57,185 bases of DNA. Origin: a candidate division KSB1 bacterium. Its GTDB lineage: Bacteria > Zhuqueibacterota > Zhuqueibacteria > JANLFK01 > Oleimicrobiaceae. This document shows, one piece after another, positions 48,130 through 56,632 of this stretch (its first letter is position 1; each line of letters begins with the position of its first letter). The DNA is taken from positions 1 through 57,185 of the forward strand of contig JANLFK010000014.1 of the NCBI GenBank assembly GCA_024655945.1, read 5' to 3'. Made by a program: the position numbers and the translations under genes. The notes under the pieces are model-generated. The model saw only the letters and a program-made list of their open reading frames with translations. It was not told the DNA's origin and did no database searches.

Positions 48130-49266
48130 ATGGAAAAGCGGGACTACTATGAAATCCTGGAGGTTCCTCGGGATGCCACTGAAGAGGAAATCAAGAAGGC
48201 CTATCGCCGCATGGCGATGAAGTATCATCCCGACAGGAACCCCGGAGATAAAGAGGCGGAAGAACGGTTCAAGGAGGCTGCCGAGGCGTACGAAGTCCTG
48301 CGCGAGCCCGAGAAACGACGGCGCTATGACCTCTACGGTCATGAGGGCGTCAAGGCGGGCTATGGGGACTTTGCTGGCTTTGGGTTCGACCTGAGCGACG
48401 CCCTGCGGGTGTTCTGGTCTGCAGGGTTTGGCGGCTTTGCCGACTTTTTCGGCATGGGGGAGGAGCGGCGGCGGGGGCCACAGCGCGGCTCTGACCTGCA
48501 GATCAGACTGCGATTGGACTTGGAGGAGATTGCCACCGGCGTCACTAAGAAGCTGAAGCTGAAGCGTTTCGTGCGCTGCCAAAGCTGCCGCGGCTCAGGT
48601 GCGCACCCGGATGCGCCGCCGACTACTTGCCCCCTCTGCCACGGAACCGGCCAGGTCAGGCAGGCGACGCGTTCCATCTTTGGCTCGTTTCTGAACATCA
48701 CCACCTGCTCGCGGTGCGAAGGGCGGGGCGAGATCATTACCCGGCCCTGCTCAGAGTGCAACGGGAGCGGCCGCGTGCAGGCGGAGCAGACCATAGAAGT
48801 GCAGGTGCCGGCGGGAGTGGCCACAGGCAACTACATCACCTTGCGGCAGGAAGGGAACGTCGGCCCGTTGGGGGGTCCGCCGGGGGACGCGATCGTGCTC
48901 ATCGAAGAGAAGGAGCACCCTCACTTCGAGCGGCACGGCGATGACATTCTCTACGACCTGCCGATTAGCTTCGTGCAGGCGGCCCTGGGCGATGAGGTGG
49001 AAGTGCCCACGCTCAACGGGAGAGTGCAGTTGCAGATTGACCCCGGCACGCAGTCGGGCAAGATCCTGCGCATGCGGGGCAAAGGGATACCCCATCTCCA
49101 TGGACACGGGCGAGGGGATCAGCTGGTGCGCATTGTTGTCTGGACGCCCACCAAGCTCAGCGCCCGCGAGCGCGAACTTTTGGCAGCGCTGAAAGATTCC
49201 GAGAACCTGAAGCCCCCTGCCGATACCCCTGGGTTCCGGGAGAAGGTAAAGAAGGCATTCAGTTGA
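48130..49266 (+). CDS. dnaJ: Chaperone protein DnaJ
   Basis: 378-residue class I J-protein that delivers substrates to DnaK. J-domain with the HPD motif ('KYHPDRNPG', about residues 32-40), a Gly/Phe-rich linker that is shorter than usual ('[15 protein letters not shown]'), four zinc-binding repeats ([32 protein letters not shown]), and two C-terminal beta domains. All four zinc repeats are intact. It follows grpE by 60 bp and is followed after 1 bp by the ComEA-like gene. Confidence 0.96.
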   Translation: MEKRDYYEILEVPRDATEEEIKKAYRRMAMKYHPDRNPGDKEAEERFKEAAEAYEVLREPEKRRRYDLYGHEGVKAGYGDFAGFGFDLSDALRVFWSAGFGGFADFFGMGEERRRGPQRGSDLQIRLRLDLEEIATGVTKKLKLKRFVRCQSCRGSGAHPDAPPTTCPLCHGTGQVRQATRSIFGSFLNITTCSRCEGRGEIITRPCSECNGSGRVQAEQTIEVQVPAGVATGNYITLRQEGNVGPLGGPPGDAIVLIEEKEHPHFERHGDDILYDLPISFVQAALGDEVEVPTLNGRVQLQIDPGTQSGKILRMRGKGIPHLHGHGRGDQLVRIVVWTPTKLSARERELLAALKDSENLKPPADTPGFREKVKKAFS

Positions 49267-49267
49267 G

Positions 49268-49717
49268 ATGGGGCTGTTTGCTTTTTCCAAGCAGGAAAGG
49301 CGCATGATCGCCTTCCTGCTGGTCGGTCTTTTTGTGGGAGCGGGGGTCAATCTGTACATGCGCCAGCGCGGGGCTGGCTTGGATAACCCCCAGGCGTTGG
49401 CGTACCCTGACTCCTTGCGGCGGGAGTTCATGGCACGGGCCGCCGAGGTCGTGCCGACTCCTGCGGTGACCAGCGACAGCGTACCCACACCTCGCCTCGT
49501 GAGCGCACCAGCAAGGTCGCTTTTGGCGGTGGACATCAACCGGGCCTCGGTGGAAGAGCTGGTGCAGCTGCCGCACATCGGGCCGGCCCTTGCCGAAAGG
49601 ATCGTGGCCCATCGGCAGCAGCACGGACCGTTTAGGAGCATTGAGGATATTAAGCAGGTCAGAGGGATTGGCGAGCGTACCTTTGCCAAGATTCGACCGT
49701 ATCTGACCATCGATTGA
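49268..49717 (+). CDS. ComEA-like helix-hairpin-helix DNA-binding protein
   Basis: 149 residues with a single N-terminal transmembrane segment (about 13-30), a Pro/Thr/Val-rich linker, and a C-terminal tandem HhH domain ('DINRASVEELVQLPHIGPALAERI' then 'FRSIEDIKQVRGIGERTFAKI'). This is the ComEA arrangement, in which a membrane-anchored HhH domain captures incoming DNA during natural transformation. It begins one base after dnaJ, and the next gene has a prepilin-like N terminus, which strengthens a DNA-uptake reading. Other membrane-anchored HhH proteins exist, so the role is inferred. Confidence 0.85.
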   Translation: MGLFAFSKQERRMIAFLLVGLFVGAGVNLYMRQRGAGLDNPQALAYPDSLRREFMARAAEVVPTPAVTSDSVPTPRLVSAPARSLLAVDINRASVEELVQLPHIGPALAERIVAHRQQHGPFRSIEDIKQVRGIGERTFAKIRPYLTID

Positions 49718-49748
49718 AGTTGCAGCGCACCGAATTTGCGGAGGAACA

Positions 49749-50657
49749 ATGGCGGAGGCCAAGGCGAAGGGTTCCATACTGTACGAGGTGCTCATCGTCG
49801 TCCTCATTGCGGGACTGGTGGGCACCATCCTCTACCCGAAGAAGCTGTGGAAGGCCGAGGAAGAGAACACCAACCTCTGTCGTCAGCGGATGGACCATCT
49901 GCTGCGGGCAGAGCTCCTTTACATCAGCGTCTTCAACACCTACACCGACAGCATTCCCAAACTGGGGGACCTGATCCTGAGCGACACCTCGAGAGCCCGC
50001 CTGCAAGAGTTCAAGAACATGGACTCCTTGCTCGCCGTGGATGCCATCAATGCTATTCGCGACCGGAGCAGCAAGGAGGACCTGGTTGCGGCGGTCGTTG
50101 CGGCAGCGCAGAAGCTACCGGAAGACCGGCAACTTGTTGACTTTCTCGCCTTAGAGCGGCTGCAGCAACGCTACTCCAAGCTCCCCATGGATGCCGCACT
50201 CGGCAACTGGCATGTGGTCCCTGACAGCGCCCTGGTCGACACGCTGCGGGTGCCGGTCTCGGTGGTGGAGGTCATATCCAAGGGTACGCCCCTGGTCAAG
50301 AACAAGGACATTGTCAATGTCCTCTGGTTTGCCGCAACAGAGGTGCTGGACCTTGAGCAACCGCAGCGCTGGGTGTTGGGAGTGCTGGAGCACAGCCCTC
50401 GCCTGTTGGCGCGGAGCGATTCGGTGGCCAAAGCCACGCTGGCAAGTTTCGCAACCTGCCCCACCAGTCAGCAGCCCTACCGGCTGAACGTGGACGATAC
50501 CTCGGTGGTAAAGTCGGTGACCATCGCTTGTCCCATCGATTCTGTCTACATCGCGCAAACCAAGAAGGGCTTTTGGCGGTACCGCATAGGTGGCCTGCGC
50601 ATCGAGAACCACGGCCGCATCGAGGGCGGTGAGCGAAGCTGGGGGACAAAGCGGTAG
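49749..50657 (+). CDS. Protein with type IV prepilin-like N terminus
   Basis: 302 residues. The first residues read KAKG|SILYE followed by a hydrophobic stretch (VLIVVLIAGLVGTIL): Gly at -1, Glu at +5 and an uninterrupted hydrophobic helix, which is the class III (prepilin peptidase) signal pattern. A long helix with 'NTNLCRQRMDHLLRAELLYI' follows, as in pseudopilins, then an unrecognised mixed C-terminal domain (about 130-300). At 302 residues it is longer than a typical major pilin, resembling minor pilins. The pilM- and pilN-like genes follow directly. The pilin reading is based on this signal and context only. Confidence 0.6.
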   Translation: MAEAKAKGSILYEVLIVVLIAGLVGTILYPKKLWKAEEENTNLCRQRMDHLLRAELLYISVFNTYTDSIPKLGDLILSDTSRARLQEFKNMDSLLAVDAINAIRDRSSKEDLVAAVVAAAQKLPEDRQLVDFLALERLQQRYSKLPMDAALGNWHVVPDSALVDTLRVPVSVVEVISKGTPLVKNKDIVNVLWFAATEVLDLEQPQRWVLGVLEHSPRLLARSDSVAKATLASFATCPTSQQPYRLNVDDTSVVKSVTIACPIDSVYIAQTKKGFWRYRIGGLRIENHGRIEGGERSWGTKR

Positions 50658-50695
50658 CGCTTGCGGGTGTTGTTCACTCTCATGGGGAGACCACG

Positions 50696-51637
50696 GTGAA
50701 CGGGCAGGAGGAAGCGTTTCTCGGCGTATCCATCGGCAGTACGACACTGGCGGCAGTGGAATTGCGCACCACTGGGACCAGAACTGTGGTGACCCGCCTG
50801 AGAAGCCTGCGTCTGGATAGGGAATTGGCATTCTCTCTTGAGGACGAAGATGGACAGGCATCTCTGGCATCGGCGATGAGCAGTGTCATCGAGGGCCGGA
50901 CAGAGGTGCCACGTGTTGCCCTCGCCATCTCCGACCGCCTGGCCCTGGTCAAGTGCGTGCCCGTGGACAGGGGCATGGAAAAGGAGGAGGTGGCCGAACA
51001 CGTGCGCTGGGAGGTCGAGCAGCTGGTGGTGGCAAGTCGGGAGGAGTACCGGGTCGACTCCTCCTATGTGGCCATGCCCGACGGAGGCCAGGATCGCCTG
51101 GTCGTGGTGGCCATCCGCAAGCCGATCATTGAGTTCCTGAAGGGGGCCTCGCAGCGAGCAGGTTTGCGCCTGGTTGCAATAGACCTCGACCTCTTCGCCG
51201 GTGTGCGCGCCGTCACGCACAATCATCAGCTCCGGCCTGGCTCCACCACCGCCGTCTTGCGTCTGCTGCCCGAAGTCGCCACGATCGCTTTCCTCAGGGA
51301 CGGAGAGTTCTTCGACGAGGGGGAAACTGCCCTTCCGGACCGCGGCGCGTTGGAACTTGGTGCTCGCGACCAATCCTTTGCGCGCGAGTTGTGGGAGGGG
51401 CTCGAGCGCAGGAGCGGGAGTGGCAAAGTGGAGCGCGTGCTGGTGTACGGGACTGCTTGTGAAGAGTTGGCCCCCGTTCTCCAGCAGCGGTGCGCTCTCC
51501 CGGTGGAGGTTGTCAACCCCTTTCAACGTCTGGAGCTTTCGCCAGAGGTGGCCGGCGTCCGCCCAAAGGTGGGCGACTACGAATTGGTTGCTGCCACCGG
51601 AGCGGCATTGCGAGGGGTGCCGCGCTCACGCGTGTAG
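50696..51637 (+). CDS. PilM-like actin-fold ATPase
   Basis: 313 residues matching the PilM family: an actin-like phosphate-1 loop 'FLGVSIGSTTLAAVEL' at the N terminus, 'EEVAEHVRWEVEQLVVAS' (PilM has 'EEL..AI.WEAEQYIP'), and 'LVVVAIRKPIIEFL...AGLRLVAIDLDLFAGVRAV'. PilM sits at the cytoplasmic face of the inner membrane and binds the PilN N terminus in type IV pilus machines. The GTG start has GGGGAGA upstream. The neighbouring gene begins with a PilN-type INLL motif, as expected for a partner. Confidence 0.8.
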   Translation: MNGQEEAFLGVSIGSTTLAAVELRTTGTRTVVTRLRSLRLDRELAFSLEDEDGQASLASAMSSVIEGRTEVPRVALAISDRLALVKCVPVDRGMEKEEVAEHVRWEVEQLVVASREEYRVDSSYVAMPDGGQDRLVVVAIRKPIIEFLKGASQRAGLRLVAIDLDLFAGVRAVTHNHQLRPGSTTAVLRLLPEVATIAFLRDGEFFDEGETALPDRGALELGARDQSFARELWEGLERRSGSGKVERVLVYGTACEELAPVLQQRCALPVEVVNPFQRLELSPEVAGVRPKVGDYELVAATGAALRGVPRSRV

Positions 51638-51652
51638 AGGGAGGAATCGGCT

Positions 51653-52552
51653 ATGGTCGATATCAATCTGTTGGGAGACGAGGAGCCACAGAAGCCGCGC
51701 CGGCCGGAAGGGGAGTACGAGTCGTATCGCTTCGAGGAGATGGGGCCTGGCGGGGAGGAAAGGAGCGCTCACGACTGGGGAGAACCTTCGCCCTTGCCTG
51801 AGTTTGACGAGGAGGAACCGCGTAAGCGTCGTTCTTGGGCGCCATGGCTGGTCTTCTTCCTCTTTGCTGCAGTGACCCTTGCGGTGGTGTTTCTGGTGTG
51901 GCGACCCTTCGGGCGTCGTCCCGCGCCCGTGGCAGTGGCGCCCACGCAGCCGCCGGTGGACACGACCGGAGCATCTGCACACGAGCCGCCTACTGCGAGC
52001 ACGCTGCCGCAGTGCATAGAGAACCTGCTCACGAGTCTGCCCAGCGGGGCAGTCTTGCGGGGCCTTTCTTACACCAGCGGCCGGTTCTACCTTGAGGTGG
52101 GGGGTGGCGCACAGGGAGACGTACAGACCTACGCCGACGGCCTAAAGCGCATGCTGGCAGAAGGGAGCGTCGCCGTGCACCGTCGTGGTGAACGCGCGCT
52201 CCTCGTCGGGACCCTGGAAGGCCTGGAGACCTCAGGACAACCGCTGGGCCTCAAGTCAGTGGCGCCCGATGCGCTGCAGAGCCTACTGAGACACGCCGCT
52301 CAGTCTTTGGACCTCCGCGTGCTGAGGCTGAGCGGCCAGCGGCGCACCAAGCTGGCGGAGACGTACCATACTCCGTTCCAGTTGATGATGGAAGGGAAGT
52401 TGAGTGCAGTGCCGGAGTTTCTCCACCAGCTCGAGGACAGCGGTGTAGCCGTGCAGCTCACCAAGCTTGTGATTACCCCTGTGAGTATGACCTCCAAGCA
52501 GCCGGGGCTGGTGCGCATCGTGCTGCATTTGGACCTGTTGGAGTCGTCTTAG
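51653..52552 (+). CDS. PilN/PilO-like inner-membrane protein
   Basis: 299 residues. The N terminus MVDINLLGDE has the INLL motif by which PilN binds PilM. A long acidic cytoplasmic tail (about 10-62) precedes one transmembrane helix (about 64-84). The C-terminal periplasmic part ends with a PilO-type ferredoxin-like subdomain ('GKLSAVPEFLHQLEDSG...VRIVLHLDLLESS'). It may combine PilN and PilO roles in one protein, since no separate pilO is present. GGGAGGAA precedes the ATG, 15 bp after pilM. The PilN assignment is solid for the N terminus and weaker elsewhere. Confidence 0.7.
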   Translation: MVDINLLGDEEPQKPRRPEGEYESYRFEEMGPGGEERSAHDWGEPSPLPEFDEEEPRKRRSWAPWLVFFLFAAVTLAVVFLVWRPFGRRPAPVAVAPTQPPVDTTGASAHEPPTASTLPQCIENLLTSLPSGAVLRGLSYTSGRFYLEVGGGAQGDVQTYADGLKRMLAEGSVAVHRRGERALLVGTLEGLETSGQPLGLKSVAPDALQSLLRHAAQSLDLRVLRLSGQRRTKLAETYHTPFQLMMEGKLSAVPEFLHQLEDSGVAVQLTKLVITPVSMTSKQPGLVRIVLHLDLLESS

Positions 52553-52673
52553 TGCTGTGGTCTTGGCGCGGGCCAGGCGGCCCGCTCCGTACAAGGGTGC
52601 CCTGGAGCTTCGTGGTCACCGAAAGACTGGCCAGAAAGAGTGGGCACCTTTTTTGTGGAGGGCACAACTTTTC

Positions 52674-53264
52674 GTGCGGGTCGTAGCAGGACGGCTGCGC
52701 GGGCGGCGCCTGCGGACACTTCCCGGGCAGGCAGTCCGCCCTACCAGCGATCGCGTCAAGACCTGCATTTTCGACATCCTGGGCGACAGAGTATGCGGGG
52801 CGATGGTCTTGGACCTGTTCGCCGGCTCGGGAGCGCTGGGCATAGAGGCGCTCAGCCGAGGTGCAGCAAGGGCGGTGTTCGTCGACTCCTCCCGCCGCGT
52901 CGTTATGGCCCTGGAGGAGAACCTGCGTGCTCTCGGCCTCACGGACCAAGCCGAGGTGGTCTGCAGCGACGTGAACCGCTACCTGCGCCAATGGTGGGGC
53001 GAGCAGCCCTTCGACTTGGCATTTGCCGACCCGCCGTACGACTTTTGCGCGTACGAAGTACTGCTTGGCACCTTGGCCGAGAGAAGTCTCCTCCGCCCAG
53101 GAGGGATGCTCGTCCTGGAACATCGCAAGGGGCTGGAACTCTCCTTCCCGGCGGATGCCTTTGAGCTGGTGAGGACGAAAGAGTTTGGCACTACTGGAGT
53201 CGCCTGGTTTGTCATGCGCAGGGAGGCGGCCCATGAAGACCGTCATCTACCCAGGGACATTTGA
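52674..53264 (+). CDS. rsmD: 16S rRNA (guanine966-N2)-methyltransferase RsmD
   Basis: Methylates G966 of 16S rRNA. 196 residues: N-terminal '[12 protein letters not shown]', '[15 protein letters not shown]', SAM motif '[20 protein letters not shown]', and catalytic motif IV 'FADPPYDF' (DPPY). The frame is open upstream to 52557, but GTG at 52674 gives the usual family start; the Shine-Dalgarno (GGAGG) is further than ideal. It overlaps coaD by 32 bp, a common rsmD-coaD pairing. Confidence 0.9.
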   Translation: MRVVAGRLRGRRLRTLPGQAVRPTSDRVKTCIFDILGDRVCGAMVLDLFAGSGALGIEALSRGAARAVFVDSSRRVVMALEENLRALGLTDQAEVVCSDVNRYLRQWWGEQPFDLAFADPPYDFCAYEVLLGTLAERSLLRPGGMLVLEHRKGLELSFPADAFELVRTKEFGTTGVAWFVMRREAAHEDRHLPRDI

Positions 53265-53781
53265 TCCCATTACCAACGGCCACGTGGACGTCATCGAGCG
53301 CGCGGCAGGGCTCTTTGATCGCGTCATTGTGGCCATCGCCCACAACATGCAAAAGACGCCGCTCTTCTCGGTGGAAGAGAGAAAGGAGATGATCCTTACG
53401 GCCACCCGGCGGCTCGCCAACGTGGAAGTGGATAGTTTCACGGGCCTGTTGGTGGACTATGCACGGCAGCGCGGCGCACAGGCCATAATCCGTGGGCTCC
53501 GCGCAGTGTCCGATTTCGAATATGAATTCCAGATGGCCCTGATGAATAGGCGTTTAGCGAGGGGGGTTGTCACCGTCTTTCTGATGCCAAATGAAAAGTA
53601 CACTTACCTCAACTCTTCCATCGTGAAAGAAGTCGCCCGGGGCGGCGGTGATGTGTCGGCGTTCGTACCTGCTTTTGTGGATGTGAAACTCAAGGAGAGG
53701 TTTGCCAGCCATGGACCTGATTGCGGAGATCAGAGCAAAAGCAAAGCGTCGGATTCGGAGGATCGTTCTTCCCGAAGGTGA
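53233..53781 (+). CDS. coaD: Phosphopantetheine adenylyltransferase
   Basis: Fourth step of coenzyme A synthesis: adenylylation of 4'-phosphopantetheine. The 182-residue product has '[19 protein letters not shown]' with the nucleotidyl-transferase TxGH-type site (TNGH), '[21 protein letters not shown]' and '[17 protein letters not shown]'. The usual length is about 160, so a charged tail of about 20 residues is extra, and it is encoded over the first 71 bp of pta. ATG at 53233 is chosen over the in-frame 53185 because the family starts with the T-x-x-x-PGTFDP strand. Confidence 0.94.
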   Translation: MKTVIYPGTFDPITNGHVDVIERAAGLFDRVIVAIAHNMQKTPLFSVEERKEMILTATRRLANVEVDSFTGLLVDYARQRGAQAIIRGLRAVSDFEYEFQMALMNRRLARGVVTVFLMPNEKYTYLNSSIVKEVARGGGDVSAFVPAFVDVKLKERFASHGPDCGDQSKSKASDSEDRSSRR

Positions 53782-54688
53782 AGAGCCGCGGGTCATTCAA
53801 GCGGCGCAGATTCTGCATCGTGATACCTTGGCTAAGGTCATACTGCTGGGGGAGCCGGGCCGGGTGCGGGCAAAGGCAAAGGAGTTGAATGTGCAGCTGG
53901 AGGATACCGAGATCATTAACCCCGCTGCCAGCGAGCACCTCCAGGAATTTGCCGAGACCTACTTTGAGCTGCGGAAACACAAGGGGGTGACTGCAGGACA
54001 AGCATTGGAAGTCATGAAGAACCCCCTGTTCTTTGGGGCGATGATGGTGCGTAAAGGGATGGCGGACGGCAGCGTGGCCGGTTCCATCAACACCACAGGC
54101 GACGTGCTGCGTGCGGCCTTGCACTGCATTGGCACTGCTCCTGGCATCTCGGTGGTCTCTAGCTGCTTCGAAATGGTGCTGCCGCCGGACGGGCGGGTGC
54201 TGACCTTTGCTGACTGCGCTGTGGTGCCGGCGCCCACGCCCGAGCAGTTGGCCGATATTGCCCTCGCCTCGGCTGGCACCCACCGCTCTTTGACTGGCGA
54301 GGAGCCCATTGTTGCCATGCTCTCTTTCTCCACCAAGGGCAGTGCCGAGCACGAGCTCGTCGATAAGGTGCGCAGCGCGGTGGAAATCGCGCGCCACAAG
54401 GCGCCCCACCTGCTGCTGGATGGCGAGCTGCAGGCGGATGCAGCCCTGGTGGAGGCCATTGGCAAGCGGAAGGCCCCCAACAGCCAGGTGGCGGGCAGGG
54501 CGAACGTGCTCATCTTTCCCGATCTCAACGCCGGCAACATCGCCTACAAGTTGGTGGAGCGTTTGGCTAACGCGCGGGCCGTCGGCCCAGTCATCCAGGG
54601 CCTTGCCAAGCCCGCAAACGACCTATCTCGTGGCTGCAGCGTGGACGACATCGTCGACGTTGTCTGCATCATCAGCCTCATGTCGTAA
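53711..54688 (+). CDS. pta: Phosphate acetyltransferase (Pta/PtaII type)
   Basis: Interconverts acetyl-CoA and acetyl phosphate. 325 residues, the short single-domain type: '[17 protein letters not shown]', '[18 protein letters not shown]', '[19 protein letters not shown]', '[14 protein letters not shown]' and '[20 protein letters not shown]'. ATG at 53711 is preferred, with AAGGAGAGG 9 nt upstream; TTG at 53702 is too close. No acetate kinase follows, so the partner lies elsewhere. Phosphate butyryltransferase is a less likely alternative given the Pta-type motifs. Confidence 0.92.
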   Translation: MDLIAEIRAKAKRRIRRIVLPEGEEPRVIQAAQILHRDTLAKVILLGEPGRVRAKAKELNVQLEDTEIINPAASEHLQEFAETYFELRKHKGVTAGQALEVMKNPLFFGAMMVRKGMADGSVAGSINTTGDVLRAALHCIGTAPGISVVSSCFEMVLPPDGRVLTFADCAVVPAPTPEQLADIALASAGTHRSLTGEEPIVAMLSFSTKGSAEHELVDKVRSAVEIARHKAPHLLLDGELQADAALVEAIGKRKAPNSQVAGRANVLIFPDLNAGNIAYKLVERLANARAVGPVIQGLAKPANDLSRGCSVDDIVDVVCIISLMS

Positions 54689-54790
54689 CACGCGCTTTTC
54701 CGTTTGCCCAGGGCGATTTCCGTCTCGGCTTCTCCTCCCCGCGCCTGCACCGTCGACGTCAAGAGGAGCCTGTGACTGCCGGGAGGCCAA

Positions 54791-55897
54791 GTGGCGTCCG
54801 TTGGTCTGAACAGCGACCTGGTGATCGGTGGCCGGCGCTTTCATGTGCAGACCAGTCTGTGCGACGAAACCGGCGAGCTCTCCGCCACCGTCTTTGAAGA
54901 GGGGCGCTTGGTGGAGCGGGTCACCCGCCGGCTGGCGCAGGCCGCTTCCGCAGAGGAGGCGCAGCAGGAGGTCGCCTCGCTGCACCGCGAGGCCAGCGAG
55001 GGGGTGCGGCTGTTGTTTGACCTCTGTGACAAGTTGCGCGAGCTCAAGCACGCCCCGTCGCACAACCGGCTCGGGCTGTTGCTGCTCGGCCGTGGCTTCT
55101 TTGATGAGGCGCAGGCACAGTTCCGGCTGGCCATCGAGTTAGATGAAAAGGTGCCCGAGTATCACAAGAACCTCGGCGACGTCTACATGGCCCAGAAGCA
55201 GTACGAGCAGGCGGTGGCCTGCTATCAGCGAGGTCTTGAGGGCGGGGAGGACTATGCGGACCTGCATCGCGCCTTAGGGCGTGCCTACTGGGCCATGGGC
55301 TCCGGCGACAAAGCCCTGGTCCACTTGCGCCAGGCGGTTGCCCTCAACCCGCGCTACGGTGCAGCCCTGCTGGATATAGCCACCGTGCTCCTGGAAAGGC
55401 TCATGCGGCAGAAGGCGGAGCCTGCTGTCGCGCACGTCGCAGAAGTGGCGGAGTTGACGCGCAAGGCGCTGCGGCATCGGGCAGGCGACTCCGAGCGCCT
55501 GGCCGAAGCGCTCCATGCTCTGCACCACGGTCGCCTGCAACTGGCTTGGGAACTCATGCGCCTGGCCAGCGCGGGTGACGCCCAATCGTCCGAACAGGTG
55601 GAGCACGAGCTGCTGCTCAGGCTTGTGCTCGGAGGCAGCAATGACGGCGCGGCCGTTGAGCGGCTGGTGGGCGAGTTAGAACGCCTCACCGCACAGCATG
55701 CCAAATACGCCGACCTGCACAACAGCCTGGGTGTGGCATACCTGATTCAAGGGCGCAACTGCTTGCTTCGGGCCGCGGAGGAATTCAAGGAAGCGCTGCG
55801 CATCAATCCGCGGTTTCGCACCGCCAAGCGCAACCTTCGCCTTGTGGAGAACGACGGCCGGGGCTTCCTCATCCTCCTGCGCACGCTGCTCAAGTAG
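54791..55897 (+). CDS. Cytoplasmic tetratricopeptide-repeat protein
   Basis: 368 residues, without signal peptide or membrane segment. A short N-terminal domain beginning 'DLVIGGRRFHVQTSLCDETGELSATVFEEGRLVE' precedes TPR repeats ('YHKNLGDVYMAQKQYEQAVACYQRGL', 'DLHRALGRAYWAMGSGDKALVHLRQAVALNP', 'DLHNSLGVAYLIQGRNCLLRAAEEFKEALRINP'). GTG at 54791 is fixed by GGGAGG upstream. It stands 102 bp after pta and ends at a small hairpin. No partner is known. Confidence 0.75.
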   Translation: MASVGLNSDLVIGGRRFHVQTSLCDETGELSATVFEEGRLVERVTRRLAQAASAEEAQQEVASLHREASEGVRLLFDLCDKLRELKHAPSHNRLGLLLLGRGFFDEAQAQFRLAIELDEKVPEYHKNLGDVYMAQKQYEQAVACYQRGLEGGEDYADLHRALGRAYWAMGSGDKALVHLRQAVALNPRYGAALLDIATVLLERLMRQKAEPAVAHVAEVAELTRKALRHRAGDSERLAEALHALHHGRLQLAWELMRLASAGDAQSSEQVEHELLLRLVLGGSNDGAAVERLVGELERLTAQHAKYADLHNSLGVAYLIQGRNCLLRAAEEFKEALRINPRFRTAKRNLRLVENDGRGFLILLRTLLK

Positions 55898-55917
55898 CGG
55901 TGCCTGTTTTGGCACCG
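55898..55917 (+). terminator. Hairpin directly after the TPR gene
   Basis: Perfect 7-bp arms CGGTGCC/GGCACCG with a 6-nt loop TGTTTT begin immediately after the stop codon. Only a short T-poor tail follows (TCCTTAG), so termination efficiency is uncertain. Confidence 0.5.
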
Positions 55918-56155
55918 TCCTTAGCCGGAAACCGGTCACCCGCCTTGGAGCAAAGGGGAATCAGGTCGTATCCGGGACTGAATAGGGCATACAGCCTCAT
56001 TTGAGCGACTGAAAACAGCAGGTTACCGGGGCCAACGGCGTTGGAGATGGTATGGTCTTTGCAATGCCGTATTCTTGGCTCGTGGACTGCAAGATTCAGG
56101 CTGTTCAGGGCCGAATGATGTGTGAATTTGAGACATGTCGCGCTGGAGTGGTGAA

Positions 56156-56629
56156 ATGAAGTGGCAGCTTGTCGTGGGCATCGTGTTTGGGCTCGTCGGC
56201 GGAGCTGGACTTGCTCTGGCCCAGTCGGCCGCCCGCATTGCCCCCTTGGACGCCCGACCAGGGCAGAACGCAGTGTACGAGCTACGTTTTGTCGCCCATG
56301 ACACCCTGAGGTCGTCAGCACTCATTGAGCTTGTCCTGCCTGGTGCCTTTGACGTTTCTGGCGTTCAACTTGCATCCTCAAGAACACTGGATGGCGGCTT
56401 CACGGTGAACGTGGTGGCGGACACGGTGCGGCTGCGACGCTCCGGATTGGGCAAAGCGGTGCCCCCAGGAACGACCGTTGACCTGCTGTTCGCGGCAGTG
56501 CATAACCCGAAGAGCTGGGCTGCGATTGGTTCGGGACAGGCCTCCGTGAAGATTTTCCCCCGTCCCGGGGCACGGCCACAGGCACTTGTGCTACCAGTGA
56601 CGACGGATACTACAAGCCAGGGCCGATAG
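56156..56629 (+). CDS. Secreted protein, Ig-like domain paralogous to the next gene
   Basis: 157 residues with a signal peptide (about 1-23, ending GLALAQ). The mature part reads as one beta-rich domain with 'LVLPGAFDVSGVQLASS', 'LDGGFTVNVVADTVRLRRSGLG', ending with no anchor. The next gene has the same pattern ('FPSGFDVSGVAIAAS', 'DGGFQVSVHAATRTVTVTRDGTG'), so the two are related. GGAG 8 nt before the ATG at 56156 supports the start; ATG at 56135 is an alternative. Extracellular or periplasmic, function unknown. Confidence 0.7.
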   Translation: MKWQLVVGIVFGLVGGAGLALAQSAARIAPLDARPGQNAVYELRFVAHDTLRSSALIELVLPGAFDVSGVQLASSRTLDGGFTVNVVADTVRLRRSGLGKAVPPGTTVDLLFAAVHNPKSWAAIGSGQASVKIFPRPGARPQALVLPVTTDTTSQGR

Positions 56630-56632
56630 CGC

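Noticed and set aside
55918-56134. c-di-GMP-I (GEMM) riboswitch
   Set aside because: A 'CAGGTTACCG' end-like phrase occurs, but the conserved core and the pairing CGGTA strand are absent.
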